From assembly GCF_048898065.1 (NCBI RefSeq), contig NZ_JBLWFI010000001.1, positions 62,001 through 126,000 on the forward strand: a DNA stretch of 64,000 bases, given 5' to 3'. Below are positions 50,562-58,691 of the stretch, piece after piece (the first letter of the stretch is position 1; each line of letters begins with the position of its first letter). The notes beneath the pieces were generated by a model. It searched no databases, was not told the DNA's origin, and worked only from the letters and a program-made list of their open reading frames with translations. Both the position numbers and the translations under genes were made by a program. The stretch comes from Tepidibacillus_B infernus (GTDB taxonomy: Bacteria > Bacillota > Bacilli > Tepidibacillales > Tepidibacillaceae).

Positions 50562-50653
50562 ATGAATTTCGTTGACATTTTCATAGAAAATAAGTAGAGT
50601 ACTATATGTGTTTTCTTGTGTTTATAAGGGCATTATTTTAGGAGGAGAAAAAA

Positions 50654-51334
50654 GTGGCTACACAATTTGCAGTCATTGGTTTGGGACGTTTTGGTTCAAG
50701 TTTAGCTGGAACACTATATGAAATGGGCTATGAAGTACTAGGAATTGATTCAAAAGAGGAAAAAGTTCAAGAAATGGTCAATCGGGCTACACATGTATTA
50801 CAAGTAGATTCTACAGATGAAGTTGCTTTAAAAACCATTGGGATTCGTAATTTTGATGTGGTCATTGTGGCGATTGGTGAAGATATCCAATCAAGCATTT
50901 TGACTACATTGATTCTTAAAGACTTAGGAGTGCCAAGAATTGTAGTAAAAGCCCAAAATGAGCTTCATGGAAAGGTGTTGGAAAAAATTGGTGCAGATAA
51001 AATTATCTACCCAGAACGAGACATGGGGATCCGTGTCGTTCACCAGCTTATTACTCCTAATATCCTTGATTATATAGAACTAGCACCAAACTATAACATT
51101 GTAGAGATTGCGATTGGACCAGATATCGTAGGAAAGACCCTACTTGAATTAGATATACGCGCTAAATTTGGCTTAAATGTGATGGCAATCAAATCTAATG
51201 AGCAGCTAAAAATTGCACCTCAAGCCAATGATCAATTTCAAGAAGGTGACATTTTAGTATTAGTTGGTCATATTGATGATATAAAACGGTTCGAAGAATA
51301 TTCAAATGGTAAAAAGAAAAAATTAAAGATATAA
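50654..51334 (+). CDS. KtrA/KtrC-type RCK subunit of a potassium channel (second copy)
   Basis: This 226-residue RCK protein is closely similar to the one at 44197 (FAVIGLGRFGSSLAGTLYEMG, then VVIVAIGEDIQSSILTTLILKDLGV, and a TrkA_C domain), plus a basic KKKKLKI tail. GTG 50654 has AGGAGGAG upstream and a TTGACA lies at 50572. Two gating subunits without a nearby membrane subunit suggest KtrB-type partners elsewhere. Confidence 0.88.
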   Translation: MATQFAVIGLGRFGSSLAGTLYEMGYEVLGIDSKEEKVQEMVNRATHVLQVDSTDEVALKTIGIRNFDVVIVAIGEDIQSSILTTLILKDLGVPRIVVKAQNELHGKVLEKIGADKIIYPERDMGIRVVHQLITPNILDYIELAPNYNIVEIAIGPDIVGKTLLELDIRAKFGLNVMAIKSNEQLKIAPQANDQFQEGDILVLVGHIDDIKRFEEYSNGKKKKLKI

Positions 51335-51348
51335 TAGAGACAAACAAT

Positions 51349-51364
51349 ATACCTGTTAAGGTAT
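51349..51364. promoter_or_regulatory. Operator-like repeat ATACC-N6-GGTAT at the CsoR/CstR-like gene
   Basis: ATACCTGTTAAGGTAT is a perfect 6-4-6 inverted repeat (ATACC-N6-GGTAT) about 14 bases downstream of a TATAAT -10 (51330-51335). It is consistent with autoregulation of the gene at 51399 and shares half-sites and spacing with the sites at 21484 and 27198. Confidence 0.6.
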
Positions 51365-51398
51365 TTAATGTATAAGGATATGTGATGGAGGTGGTTCT

Positions 51399-51668
51399 AT
51401 GAATTACTCCCCAGAGATTAAGAATCGCTTAAAGAGAGTAGAGGGACAGGTAAGAGGCGTCCTCCGAATGATGGAAGAAGGACAAGAATGCAATGATGTC
51501 ATTCACCAATTGTCTGCGGTACGTAATGCTGTTGACCGTGTGATTGTTCACGTCATTGGCACAGATATGAGTAAATGTTTAATGGATGAAATGCAAAAAG
51601 AGGACGAACAACGTGATACGGATAAAATCATTAAAGACGCCATACAATTACTATTAAAAACAAGGTAG
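51399..51668 (+). CDS. CsoR-family repressor, probably CstR-like persulfide sensor
   Basis: This 89-residue all-helical DUF156 regulator has EIKNRLKRVEGQVRGVLRMMEEGQECNDV at its N-terminus. Cys31 and Cys60 are present, but the position of the Cu-ligand His of CsoR (about 56) is Asp. That two-Cys pattern with the same numbering is the one of CstR, which senses persulfides, rather than of the copper sensor CsoR. The ATG follows GGAGGTGG. sqr, TauE and rhodanese genes elsewhere in the window fit a sulfide-detoxification regulon. Assignment to CstR is inference. Confidence 0.75.
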   Translation: MNYSPEIKNRLKRVEGQVRGVLRMMEEGQECNDVIHQLSAVRNAVDRVIVHVIGTDMSKCLMDEMQKEDEQRDTDKIIKDAIQLLLKTR

Positions 51669-51789
51669 ACGATCAGGGGAATAAAGCTGCTGTTGATGTA
51701 TCAGAGGAGATGTTATCTTATTTTCGCGAAAAGTTGAAAGAAGAAAATGCAGACCAAACGAAGTTCAGTATTTATTGGTTTGTGATGTA
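51665..51789 (+). pseudogene. Possible gene remnant after the CsoR-like gene
   Basis: A frame without a start, shifted relative to the preceding gene, reads GNKAAVDVSEEMLSYFREKL then KEENADQTKFSIYWFVM and stops. Its composition looks coding, but I do not recognise a family. It ends just before the partial MITE-like arm at 51801, so it may be the broken tail of a lost gene. Confidence 0.25.
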
Positions 51790-51800
51790 AGATAAAAAGG

Positions 51801-51840
51801 TTTGTATATTCCAGCGCGCTCCGTCATCCATGCCTTTCTT
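51801..51840. repeat. Partial MITE-like element R3 (one end only)
   Basis: TTTGTATATTCCA and GCGCGCTCCGT match the left arm of R1 and the corresponding arm of R2. No right-hand inverted repeat follows. Confidence 0.5.
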
Positions 51841-51870
51841 TGATTAAAGAAACCCTTAAACAACTAAAGG

Positions 51871-51890
51871 AAGAAAGTGTACACTTTCTT
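51871..51890. repeat. Perfect 20-bp palindrome
   Basis: AAGAAAGTGT is followed directly by its reverse complement ACACTTTCTT. It lies between the R3 arm and the terminator of the ABC exporter genes. It could be a protein-binding site or a backup hairpin. Confidence 0.4.
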
Positions 51891-51892
51891 GT

Positions 51893-51919
51893 CCTTAAAA
51901 AGAGGCGCTAGGCCTCTTT
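51893..51919 (-). terminator. Terminator of the ABC exporter operon
   Basis: On the minus strand AAAGAGGC pairs with GCCTCTTT and a TTTTT tail follows. The stem includes the last codons and stop of the downstream ABC gene. Confidence 0.7.
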
Positions 51920-53698
51920 CTTTTGTGGGCTCTTTATTCCTTGTTGGAGCAAGAACATCTTATGATAGAGGCCACCTTTTGCAAGGAGTTCTTGATGAGT
52001 TCCTCTTTCCACGATTTCACCATGGTGTAAGACTAGGATCAAATCAGCATCTTGAATCGTAGAGAGCCGATGTGCGATAGCGATGGTCGTTCTTCCTTTT
52101 CTCATCTTTTCTAGCGCTGTTTGAATCGCTTCCTCTGTCTCCGTATCAATACTAGCCGTTGCCTCATCCAAAACCAATATTTTTGGCTTGATAGCCATTG
52201 TTCGAGCAAAGGAGATCAGCTGCCGTTGTCCAGATGAAAAAGTGGCTCCGCGTTCTACAACAGGTTCGTAATAGCGATTAGGAAGATTTTGAATAAAGAA
52301 ATCTGCTTGAACATACTTAGCTGCTTCGATGATTTCCTCATCGCTAATTTCCTCATTATGCAACCGAATATTTTGTTTAATATCTCCGACAAAAAGAAAG
52401 GGATCTTGTAAGACTAGACCGATTTTTTTACGCAATTCCTCATTAGGGTAATGGGAAAGGGGGACACCATCAATTAGAATTTCCCCGTGCTCAATTGGAT
52501 AAAAACGCATCAATAAATTGATAATCGAACTTTTACCACTGCCTGTATGTCCAACCAAAGCAACAGTCTCACCAGGTTTAGCAACAAAAGAGATATTTTT
52601 TAAGATATCTGTTTTTCCATCATAGGAGAAAGTGACATCTTTAAATTCAATATGACCTTCTTGAATCACTGATGAATCATCACCAATTTTGGCTGGAGCC
52701 ATTCGTTCATCATCAAGTAGTCCAAATACTCTTTCAGCGGCAACGATCGCTTGTTGAAATTGACTTAGGCGAAACATCATCATATTGACGGGTTCAAAGA
52801 AACGATCTAAATAATTCAAATACGCATAAACGACACCAATTTCAATCGACGTGTGAATAGACTCGATCCCAAAAAAACTTAAGATTAAGCTTAAAGCTAC
52901 GAGGTAAAGGAAATCTACAGCAGGTCTAACCATTAGAGAGTTGATTTTGATTTGCTTGATATTAAATGTCAAGTAGTCTTGGTTGGTCTTACCAAATTCA
53001 CTACTTACCCTTCTTTCTTGACGCATCGCTTGAATGATATTCATCCCTTGAAGAGATTCGTTTAGTTTGGCATTTAGCTGGCTTAATTTTTTTCTCGCTT
53101 GGTGAAAAATCTTTGCACTTAATTTTCGATATCCATGCATCAGTAAAAGGATAAATGGCATGAGCAAGAGAAAAAGCAAGGCCATTTTCACATTAAGGAA
53201 GAACATTCCTACAATGATTCCCATCAGAAAGATCATATTTTGAACGAAAGTAGATAACACACTAATGTATAATTCTTTGATCGCTTCTGTATCATTAGTA
53301 ATCCGAGAAACGATACTTCCTCCTGGAGTGTTATCGAAAAATGTGAGCCCCATATGTTGAACCTTCGCAAACACATCGACCCGCAATTGATGAATGATCC
53401 ATAGGGCGATTTTCTGAAAAGAAATCAGTTGGTAAAAGTTTAAACTTACAGATGTAATATGAAGAAGTAAATAACCAGCCCCAAGTAAACTGATTGCTTT
53501 CCATTCAAAAAGACCAGGTGTTAGGTAGTCGTCAATAAAGATTTTAATGAGAATCGGGCCAACAACATCAGCAGATGTAGCAACAAGCAAAATGATAAAG
53601 GCATTCGTTAATCCCTTGATATGGGGTTTGATATACGACAAAAGCCTACGAAATACCCTTTGTTTTGAAATTGCCTCCGTTTGAGGAGTTGTATTCAT
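51908..53698 (-). CDS. ABC exporter subunit, YheH type
   Basis: This 596-residue fused permease-ATPase has six membrane helices in residues 1-320, then Walker A VGHTGSGKSS, Q-loop LQDPFLF, signature FSSGQRQLISFAR and Walker B ILVLDEATASIDTETE. Its start overlaps the stop of the upstream partner by four bases. The pair resembles B. subtilis YheI/YheH, a heterodimeric multidrug exporter. This subunit keeps the Glu after Walker B. Substrate unknown. Confidence 0.9.
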   Translation of the reverse strand: MNTTPQTEAISKQRVFRRLLSYIKPHIKGLTNAFIILLVATSADVVGPILIKIFIDDYLTPGLFEWKAISLLGAGYLLLHITSVSLNFYQLISFQKIALWIIHQLRVDVFAKVQHMGLTFFDNTPGGSIVSRITNDTEAIKELYISVLSTFVQNMIFLMGIIVGMFFLNVKMALLFLLLMPFILLLMHGYRKLSAKIFHQARKKLSQLNAKLNESLQGMNIIQAMRQERRVSSEFGKTNQDYLTFNIKQIKINSLMVRPAVDFLYLVALSLILSFFGIESIHTSIEIGVVYAYLNYLDRFFEPVNMMMFRLSQFQQAIVAAERVFGLLDDERMAPAKIGDDSSVIQEGHIEFKDVTFSYDGKTDILKNISFVAKPGETVALVGHTGSGKSSIINLLMRFYPIEHGEILIDGVPLSHYPNEELRKKIGLVLQDPFLFVGDIKQNIRLHNEEISDEEIIEAAKYVQADFFIQNLPNRYYEPVVERGATFSSGQRQLISFARTMAIKPKILVLDEATASIDTETEEAIQTALEKMRKGRTTIAIAHRLSTIQDADLILVLHHGEIVERGTHQELLAKGGLYHKMFLLQQGIKSPQKKEA

Positions 53699-55452
53699 TC
53701 TGAAACGCCCCCTTTTTCGACTAAAAATTCTAGTTGTTGACGTTGATACATCTCTTTATACCATCCCTCTAATTGCATTAATTCTTCATGACTTCCTCGC
53801 TCAATGATTTGGCCTTCTTTAAGGACGATAATCAGATCTGCGTGTTGCACAGCACTTAAACGGTGTGAGGAGATCAATGTTGTTTTATTTAAACGATTTT
53901 TTAAAAGCGATTGTAAGATGCCTTCCTCTGTCTTGGCATCCACTGCTGATAATGCATCATCTAGGATTAGAATCTCCGGATCTATAAGTAAAGCGCGGGC
54001 AATTGAGATTCTTTGTTTTTGTCCCCCAGATAAAGTGACCCCTCTTTCTCCAACCATCGTTTCATACTTTTCTTCGAATTGCAGGATATCTTTATGGATT
54101 GCAGCTAATTTTGCCACTTCGATTACTTCTTCTAACGTGGCCTTAGGTTTTGCAAAGGAAATATTTTCTGTTATCGTACCTGAGAAGAGGAAATGTTCCT
54201 GTGGTACATAACCGACCGAAGAGCGTAGAGCGTCTAAAGTATAATCATAGATTGATTTATAATTAATGGTGATATCACCTTGATCGAGATCAAATTCCCG
54301 AAGTAATAAACGAAGTAACGTTGTTTTCCCACTTCCTGTTTTTCCAATCACACCAAGAGTTTGCCCTTTTTTTAATGTGAAATCAACATTTCTTAATGTT
54401 GGTTTCTCTTGTTCAGGATAGGTGAAAGAGTTAATCTGATAGGCTAGATCGCCAGTAGGAGGCTGCTTAATTGCACCTACTTTGTCAACAATGGCAGGTT
54501 TAACATGAAGTAACTCCTGAACGCGATCATAGGAAGCACGACCACGTTCAACTATATTAAATAACCAACCAAAAGCTAACATTGGCCAGATCAATTGACC
54601 CAAATAAATTGTAAAAGATGTCAACTGACCAATCGTCATCTCTTTCCCTATCACAAATTTGGCGCCAAAGGCCACTGCAAGAAAGAAAGAGATCCCTACA
54701 ATCAATTGAATGGTAGGATCAAATAATGAATCGACTTTGGCTACTGCAATATTCTTTTTAACCGTATCCATGGATTGATTTGCAAAAATATTCTTTTCTG
54801 CCTCTTCTTGACCAAATGCTTTAATAACACGAATTCCCGAGACATTTTCCTGAACTTTTTCATTTAAATGAGAGAAGGCATCTTGTGCTTGAAAAAAACG
54901 TTCGTGTACGAGAGAACCATAAAAGTTAGTCAGCCAAGCCATAAAAGGCATGGGTAAAAGCGTAATCAGCGTTAATTTCCAACTAATTGTAGTGGCCATG
55001 GCCACGATGACAAGTGTTCCCATTGTTAAGGAGTCTACTAGGGTTAAAACCCCTTCTCCAGCAGTGCCTTCAATCGCTTGAATATCATTGGTTGAATGAG
55101 CCATTAGATCACCGATTCGGTGCTTATGATAAAATTGCGATGATAATTTTGTAAAATGATCATATAAACGTTGGCGTAACAAGGCTCCCAATTTAACGGC
55201 AGATCCAAAGATCATCATACGCCAAATATAGCGCAAGACGTACATAAGGATTCCGGCAAATAAAATAAGCAAAATCCATAGCAATAATTGTTCTGTCGTT
55301 AACGTTTGTCCTTTGATTTGATCGACGATTTTACCAACGGCATAGGGTGGAAATAAATTAAGGAATGAGACCAACATCAAAAGAAGAACACCAGTGATAT
55401 AGCTCTTTCTTTCTAACTTAAAAAACCACCATAAATCCCGAAAAATACTCAT
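53695..55452 (-). CDS. ABC exporter subunit, YheI type
   Basis: This 585-residue partner has six helices and an ATPase with Walker A IGKTGSGKTT, signature LSGGQKQRISIAR and Walker B ILILDDALSAVDAKTE. The Asp replacing the catalytic Glu after Walker B marks the degenerate ATPase site usual in one half of heterodimeric exporters. It starts the two-gene operon. Confidence 0.9.
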   Translation of the reverse strand: MSIFRDLWWFFKLERKSYITGVLLLMLVSFLNLFPPYAVGKIVDQIKGQTLTTEQLLLWILLILFAGILMYVLRYIWRMMIFGSAVKLGALLRQRLYDHFTKLSSQFYHKHRIGDLMAHSTNDIQAIEGTAGEGVLTLVDSLTMGTLVIVAMATTISWKLTLITLLPMPFMAWLTNFYGSLVHERFFQAQDAFSHLNEKVQENVSGIRVIKAFGQEEAEKNIFANQSMDTVKKNIAVAKVDSLFDPTIQLIVGISFFLAVAFGAKFVIGKEMTIGQLTSFTIYLGQLIWPMLAFGWLFNIVERGRASYDRVQELLHVKPAIVDKVGAIKQPPTGDLAYQINSFTYPEQEKPTLRNVDFTLKKGQTLGVIGKTGSGKTTLLRLLLREFDLDQGDITINYKSIYDYTLDALRSSVGYVPQEHFLFSGTITENISFAKPKATLEEVIEVAKLAAIHKDILQFEEKYETMVGERGVTLSGGQKQRISIARALLIDPEILILDDALSAVDAKTEEGILQSLLKNRLNKTTLISSHRLSAVQHADLIIVLKEGQIIERGSHEELMQLEGWYKEMYQRQQLEFLVEKGGVSE

Positions 55453-55562
55453 AAAGACTCCTTTCTTGTGTTGTTATATGGAATATAAAGCCGCGGTTTG
55501 GAAATTATATCTCGTTTTTGTTGCAAAGTAAAGATTTTTTTGAATTTTCCTTCCATATAATC

Positions 55563-55610
55563 AATCGGAACAAGCATTAAAGAAAACAGTCACTTTTGTT
55601 GATTTTGTAT
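55563..55610. repeat. Copy D of the short dispersed intergenic repeat (degenerate)
   Basis: AATCGGAA, AAAGAAAACAGTCACTTTTG and TTGATTTTGTAT align with copies A-C. The surrounding 55453-55921 gap otherwise holds the upstream region of the ABC genes, the hairpin at 55633, and AT-rich sequence leading to the NlpC gene, including a TCTAAATC/GATTTAGA hairpin near 55870-55900. Confidence 0.4.
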
Positions 55611-55632
55611 CTAAAAATAGATGTAATTTATG

Positions 55633-55660
55633 GATGTAATTCTAATAATTACATCTTTTT
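55633..55660 (+). terminator. Terminator-like hairpin
   Basis: GATGTAATT pairs perfectly with AATTACATC around CTAAT and is followed by TTTTT. No plus-strand gene precedes it directly, so its transcript is unknown. Confidence 0.5.
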
Positions 55661-55921
55661 GATCTGAGTAAATCTACTAATTTTTAAATACTTTTATTAA
55701 AATGAAAGAGGGATTTTTCCAGTACTGCTCTATATTTTGGGAATTTATGAAGAAAATATGAAGAAAGATGTGAACATCAGTAAACCAAAAACTAGCAAAG
55801 AAGTTGGTAGATATTACATCGTCCATCACAACACTACCTATGTTACCATGTAAATACGCACCAAGAATAAATCTAAATCCTAGAATAAGAGATTTAGAAA
55901 AAACAACATAGGAGGTTATGT

Positions 55922-56911
55922 ATGAGATATACTGCAAAGAAACTGGCTGGCTTGGCTATTGCCACCACAATGGTATTTGGTTCCTTTGGACCAACAAGTG
56001 CTATTTTACCAAGCTTAACCGCTCAAGCAGCAACTGTATCAAGTACAGACATAACAAGGGATGCGTTAAATCAAGTAGGAGTACCATTTAAATATGGAGG
56101 AGCCTCTCCTCAAGAAGGATTCGATACTTCAGGTTTAATCTATTACGTTTACCAAAAGAATGGAATTGACTCACCTCGAACAGTGAAGTCTCAAGCATTC
56201 TATGGCGTTCATGTAGATCGTAATGAATTAAAACCAGGAGATGTGGTGTTCTTTTCCTATAAGGGATCCTATCCTGACTTCAATGGAATCTATTTAGGTG
56301 ATGAAAAGTTTGTTAGTTCTTTCAGTGGAAAGGTAGCTGTTCATTCGTTATCTACAAGTTACTATAATGGTAAGTATTTTGGTGCGAGACGCTTTTTAAC
56401 AAGTGGACAAACTTCAACAGGAGCAACATCAACACCTTCAACGCCTTCAACGCCAACATCACTAACGAATAATACGGGTTCATCTAATACGGGGTCAACT
56501 GCTCCATCAACAGTCCCTACTTTAACCAACACGATCGCAGATTCAATTATTGAGACTGGTGAAAAGTATATGGGAACACCATATCAATTTGGTGCGAGAG
56601 CCTATCAAACCAATACATTTGATTGTTCTTCTTTTACACAATATGTCTTTTATAAGAATGGGATCAAATTACCAAGAAATTCTCGTCAACAATCTACTGT
56701 AGGTGCATATGTACCATATGGAAAATGGCAAAAAGGAGATTTACTCTTCTATACCTTACCTGGATATAATGGTAGAATTGGCCACGTGGCCATCTACGCT
56801 GGTAATGGAAAAGTACTTCATACCTATGGTAAACCAGGTGTAACATATACTGATATGAATGTTAGATGGTTGAAAGATTACTATGTTACAGCACGTCGTG
56901 TGATTAAATAA
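55922..56911 (+). CDS. Secreted protein with two NlpC/P60 domains, the first inactive
   Basis: This 329-residue exported cell-wall hydrolase has a signal peptide of about 35 residues (ending near AQAATV). It is followed by an NlpC/P60 domain in which the catalytic Cys is replaced by Thr (FDTSGLIYYVYQ, Thr near 69), a Thr/Ser/Pro linker (about residues 160-205), and a second NlpC/P60 domain with Cys near 235 (FDCSSFTQYVF) and His near 288 (IGHVAIYAGNGKVLHTYG). The second domain should cut peptidoglycan stem peptides; the first may only bind. TAGGAGG precedes the ATG. Monocistronic. Confidence 0.9.
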   Translation: MRYTAKKLAGLAIATTMVFGSFGPTSAILPSLTAQAATVSSTDITRDALNQVGVPFKYGGASPQEGFDTSGLIYYVYQKNGIDSPRTVKSQAFYGVHVDRNELKPGDVVFFSYKGSYPDFNGIYLGDEKFVSSFSGKVAVHSLSTSYYNGKYFGARRFLTSGQTSTGATSTPSTPSTPTSLTNNTGSSNTGSTAPSTVPTLTNTIADSIIETGEKYMGTPYQFGARAYQTNTFDCSSFTQYVFYKNGIKLPRNSRQQSTVGAYVPYGKWQKGDLLFYTLPGYNGRIGHVAIYAGNGKVLHTYGKPGVTYTDMNVRWLKDYYVTARRVIK

Positions 56912-56924
56912 GCAATATAGCAGT

Positions 56925-56960
56925 AAAAAAGTGAAGGATTGATTCCTTCACTTTTTTGCT
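56925..56960 (+). terminator. Terminator after the NlpC/P60 gene
   Basis: AAAAAAGTGAAGGA pairs with TCCTTCACTTTTTT around TTGAT. Confidence 0.88.
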
Positions 56961-57018
56961 TTTATACTATCATCCCTTGTTTATATTAGGCATAGATTTT
57001 AAATTATTGAAAAAAAAT

Positions 57019-58217
57019 CACTAGCGTTGCATAAATATAGTCGAAATTTTCAGTAAATATGTTTTTGTGAATTAGAGCCAAAAGGACAAAACCTAAAGAA
57101 AAGGTGATTCTGTCCATTTGGTAAATATATACATTTAAATACTGGAGTGACAGGAATCATGCTTTTATTTATGTGCTAGATCGTTCGTCAAACCGACGTA
57201 ACCAAATATATGCTGGCTTCCATATCGCAGCCTTTAACCAGCGAGTGATTTGAAGTAAAGATTTCTTACTCTTCATCTCAAGTTGCACGAGAACATTTAA
57301 GCAATTAGTAATTAGTGCTAAGTAGATTTGATTTTGTATTGCCGTTTCACTCATTCCATAAAAATGTTTGATCTCAACATGCTGTTTGAGCCATTTAAAA
57401 AATAGTTCAATTGCCCAGCGTGATCGGTAAATTTCACTGATCTCTTCGGCGCTCAAATCAAATCGGTTCGTGATTAAAAACGTTCATAGTCAACATACCC
57501 GCGGTCAAACACATACATGGCTTCCTTGTCATCTACAAGGACTTCAAGTTGATTTCTGTCATGTTCTTTTGCTGTTGTCATCACTGCTTTTTCAGGATAG
57601 ACAGTGTCCTTGTCCATGAACACAAGTCGTAAATGCAGTTTTACACCCGCTTTTGTTTTACGAAATTTTGCCCATTTGTAATGGGTTAAGTTAAGCGGTA
57701 GTGTACTTGAATCAATGATCTTTAATGGCATGTTCTTTCTATTTTTAAAGTGGATTTGTTGAATTTGATAAACAAGATCTATGAATAGGGTTGAAAGAAT
57801 TTCTGGATTGATTTCATTGTTTTTTCGTGATAATTGAGAGGCACTTATCGATTCAAATCCAAGTGTTTTTTGCAGATCTTCATTAAGTAGTGCATCACTC
57901 ATGGCTTGTAAACTCTCGGTTTCATGCAGCTGAGCAAAAAGCAGAAGTTTAATAAAAGCCTCTGTTGTTAGTTTCTTGATGTAGTAATCTTGTTTACCAT
58001 TTTCAACATGTTCAAAAATTTTTTTAAAATTTATGGGTGAAACCCATTTACCAAATGACGAAATTAGTGTATTCTTGTCCATAATGTGGTCCTTTACTAT
58101 TGGATTTGGACAGGAATCACCTGTACTTCCATTGTAAAGGATTTTTTTGTTGTATGGACAATTTTTGAAGATTGCTATTATTTTGAATCATCAGATTTAA
58201 TTAATGCAACGCTAGTG
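57019..58217 (-). mobile_element. IS4-family-like insertion sequence with internal deletion
   Basis: Perfect 14-bp inverted repeats, CACTAGCGTTGCAT (57019-57032) and its complement (58204-58217), bound 1,199 bp. AAAAAAAAT flanks both ends (57010-57018 and 58218-58226), a 9-bp target duplication. The transposase inside lacks its middle, so the copy is non-autonomous. Confidence 0.85.
57169..58082 (-). pseudogene. IS4-type transposase, internally deleted
   Basis: The N-terminal part (58082-57474) has FGKWVSPINFKKIF, IIDSSTLPLNLTHYKWAKFR with the first catalytic Asp, and VFDRGYVDYERF with the second. The C-terminal part (to 57169) resumes in another frame with ITNRFDLSAEEISEIYRSRW and IELFFKWLKQHVEIKHFYG, the Y-REK-like region. 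Roughly 80 residues between them are missing at the junction near 57474, where a stop is met. The product cannot be functional. Confidence 0.85.
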
Positions 58218-58253
58218 AAAAAAAATAAATGATGAAATATACTACTATTAAAC

Positions 58254-58273
58254 ATATGAACAATTATTCATAT
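58254..58273. promoter_or_regulatory. CadC/ArsR-type operator
   Basis: ATATGAA and TTCATAT form an inverted repeat with a 6-base centre just before the cadC ribosome site. This is the shape of SmtB/ArsR-family metal operators. Confidence 0.65.
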
Positions 58274-58296
58274 AAACATATGAAAGGGGGATAAAG

Positions 58297-58668
58297 GTGG
58301 CTGAAACAAAACGTTATGCAGAAACCTGTAGTTGTACCATCATTCATAATGATGTAGTCACGAATGTGAAAGAAGCAATGCCAGAAGAAGAAACACTTTA
58401 TGATTTAGCAGAACTATTTAAGGTGTTTGGTGACACGACGAGGATTAAAATTTTATATGCCTTATTTGAAGCTGAAATGTGTGTATGTGATATCGCAGCC
58501 CTTCTTGGGATGAATCAATCGGCGATCTCACACCAGCTTAAGGTCTTAAAACAAGCTAGATTAGTAAGAAATCGTAGAGAAGGGAAAATTGTTTACTATT
58601 CATTAGATGATTATCATATTAAACAGATTTTTGATCAAGGGTTAGTCCATATTAATGAAAGGTCATAG
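58297..58668 (+). CDS. cadC: CadC-like ArsR-family metal-responsive repressor
   Basis: This 123-residue winged-helix repressor has metal-site Cys pairs at CSC (11, 13) and the CVC box (62, 64: EMCVCDIAALLG), the two halves of the Cd/Pb/Zn site of CadC. The recognition helix is in NQSAISHQLKVLKQARLV. It starts at GTG 58297 after GAAAGGGGG. It precedes cadA by 24 bases, and metal binding should release the operon. The IS4-type element inserted only about 40 bases upstream of the operator. Confidence 0.9.
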   Translation: MAETKRYAETCSCTIIHNDVVTNVKEAMPEEETLYDLAELFKVFGDTTRIKILYALFEAEMCVCDIAALLGMNQSAISHQLKVLKQARLVRNRREGKIVYYSLDDYHIKQIFDQGLVHINERS

Positions 58669-58691
58669 ACGAGAGCGAGGAGGAAGGAGAA

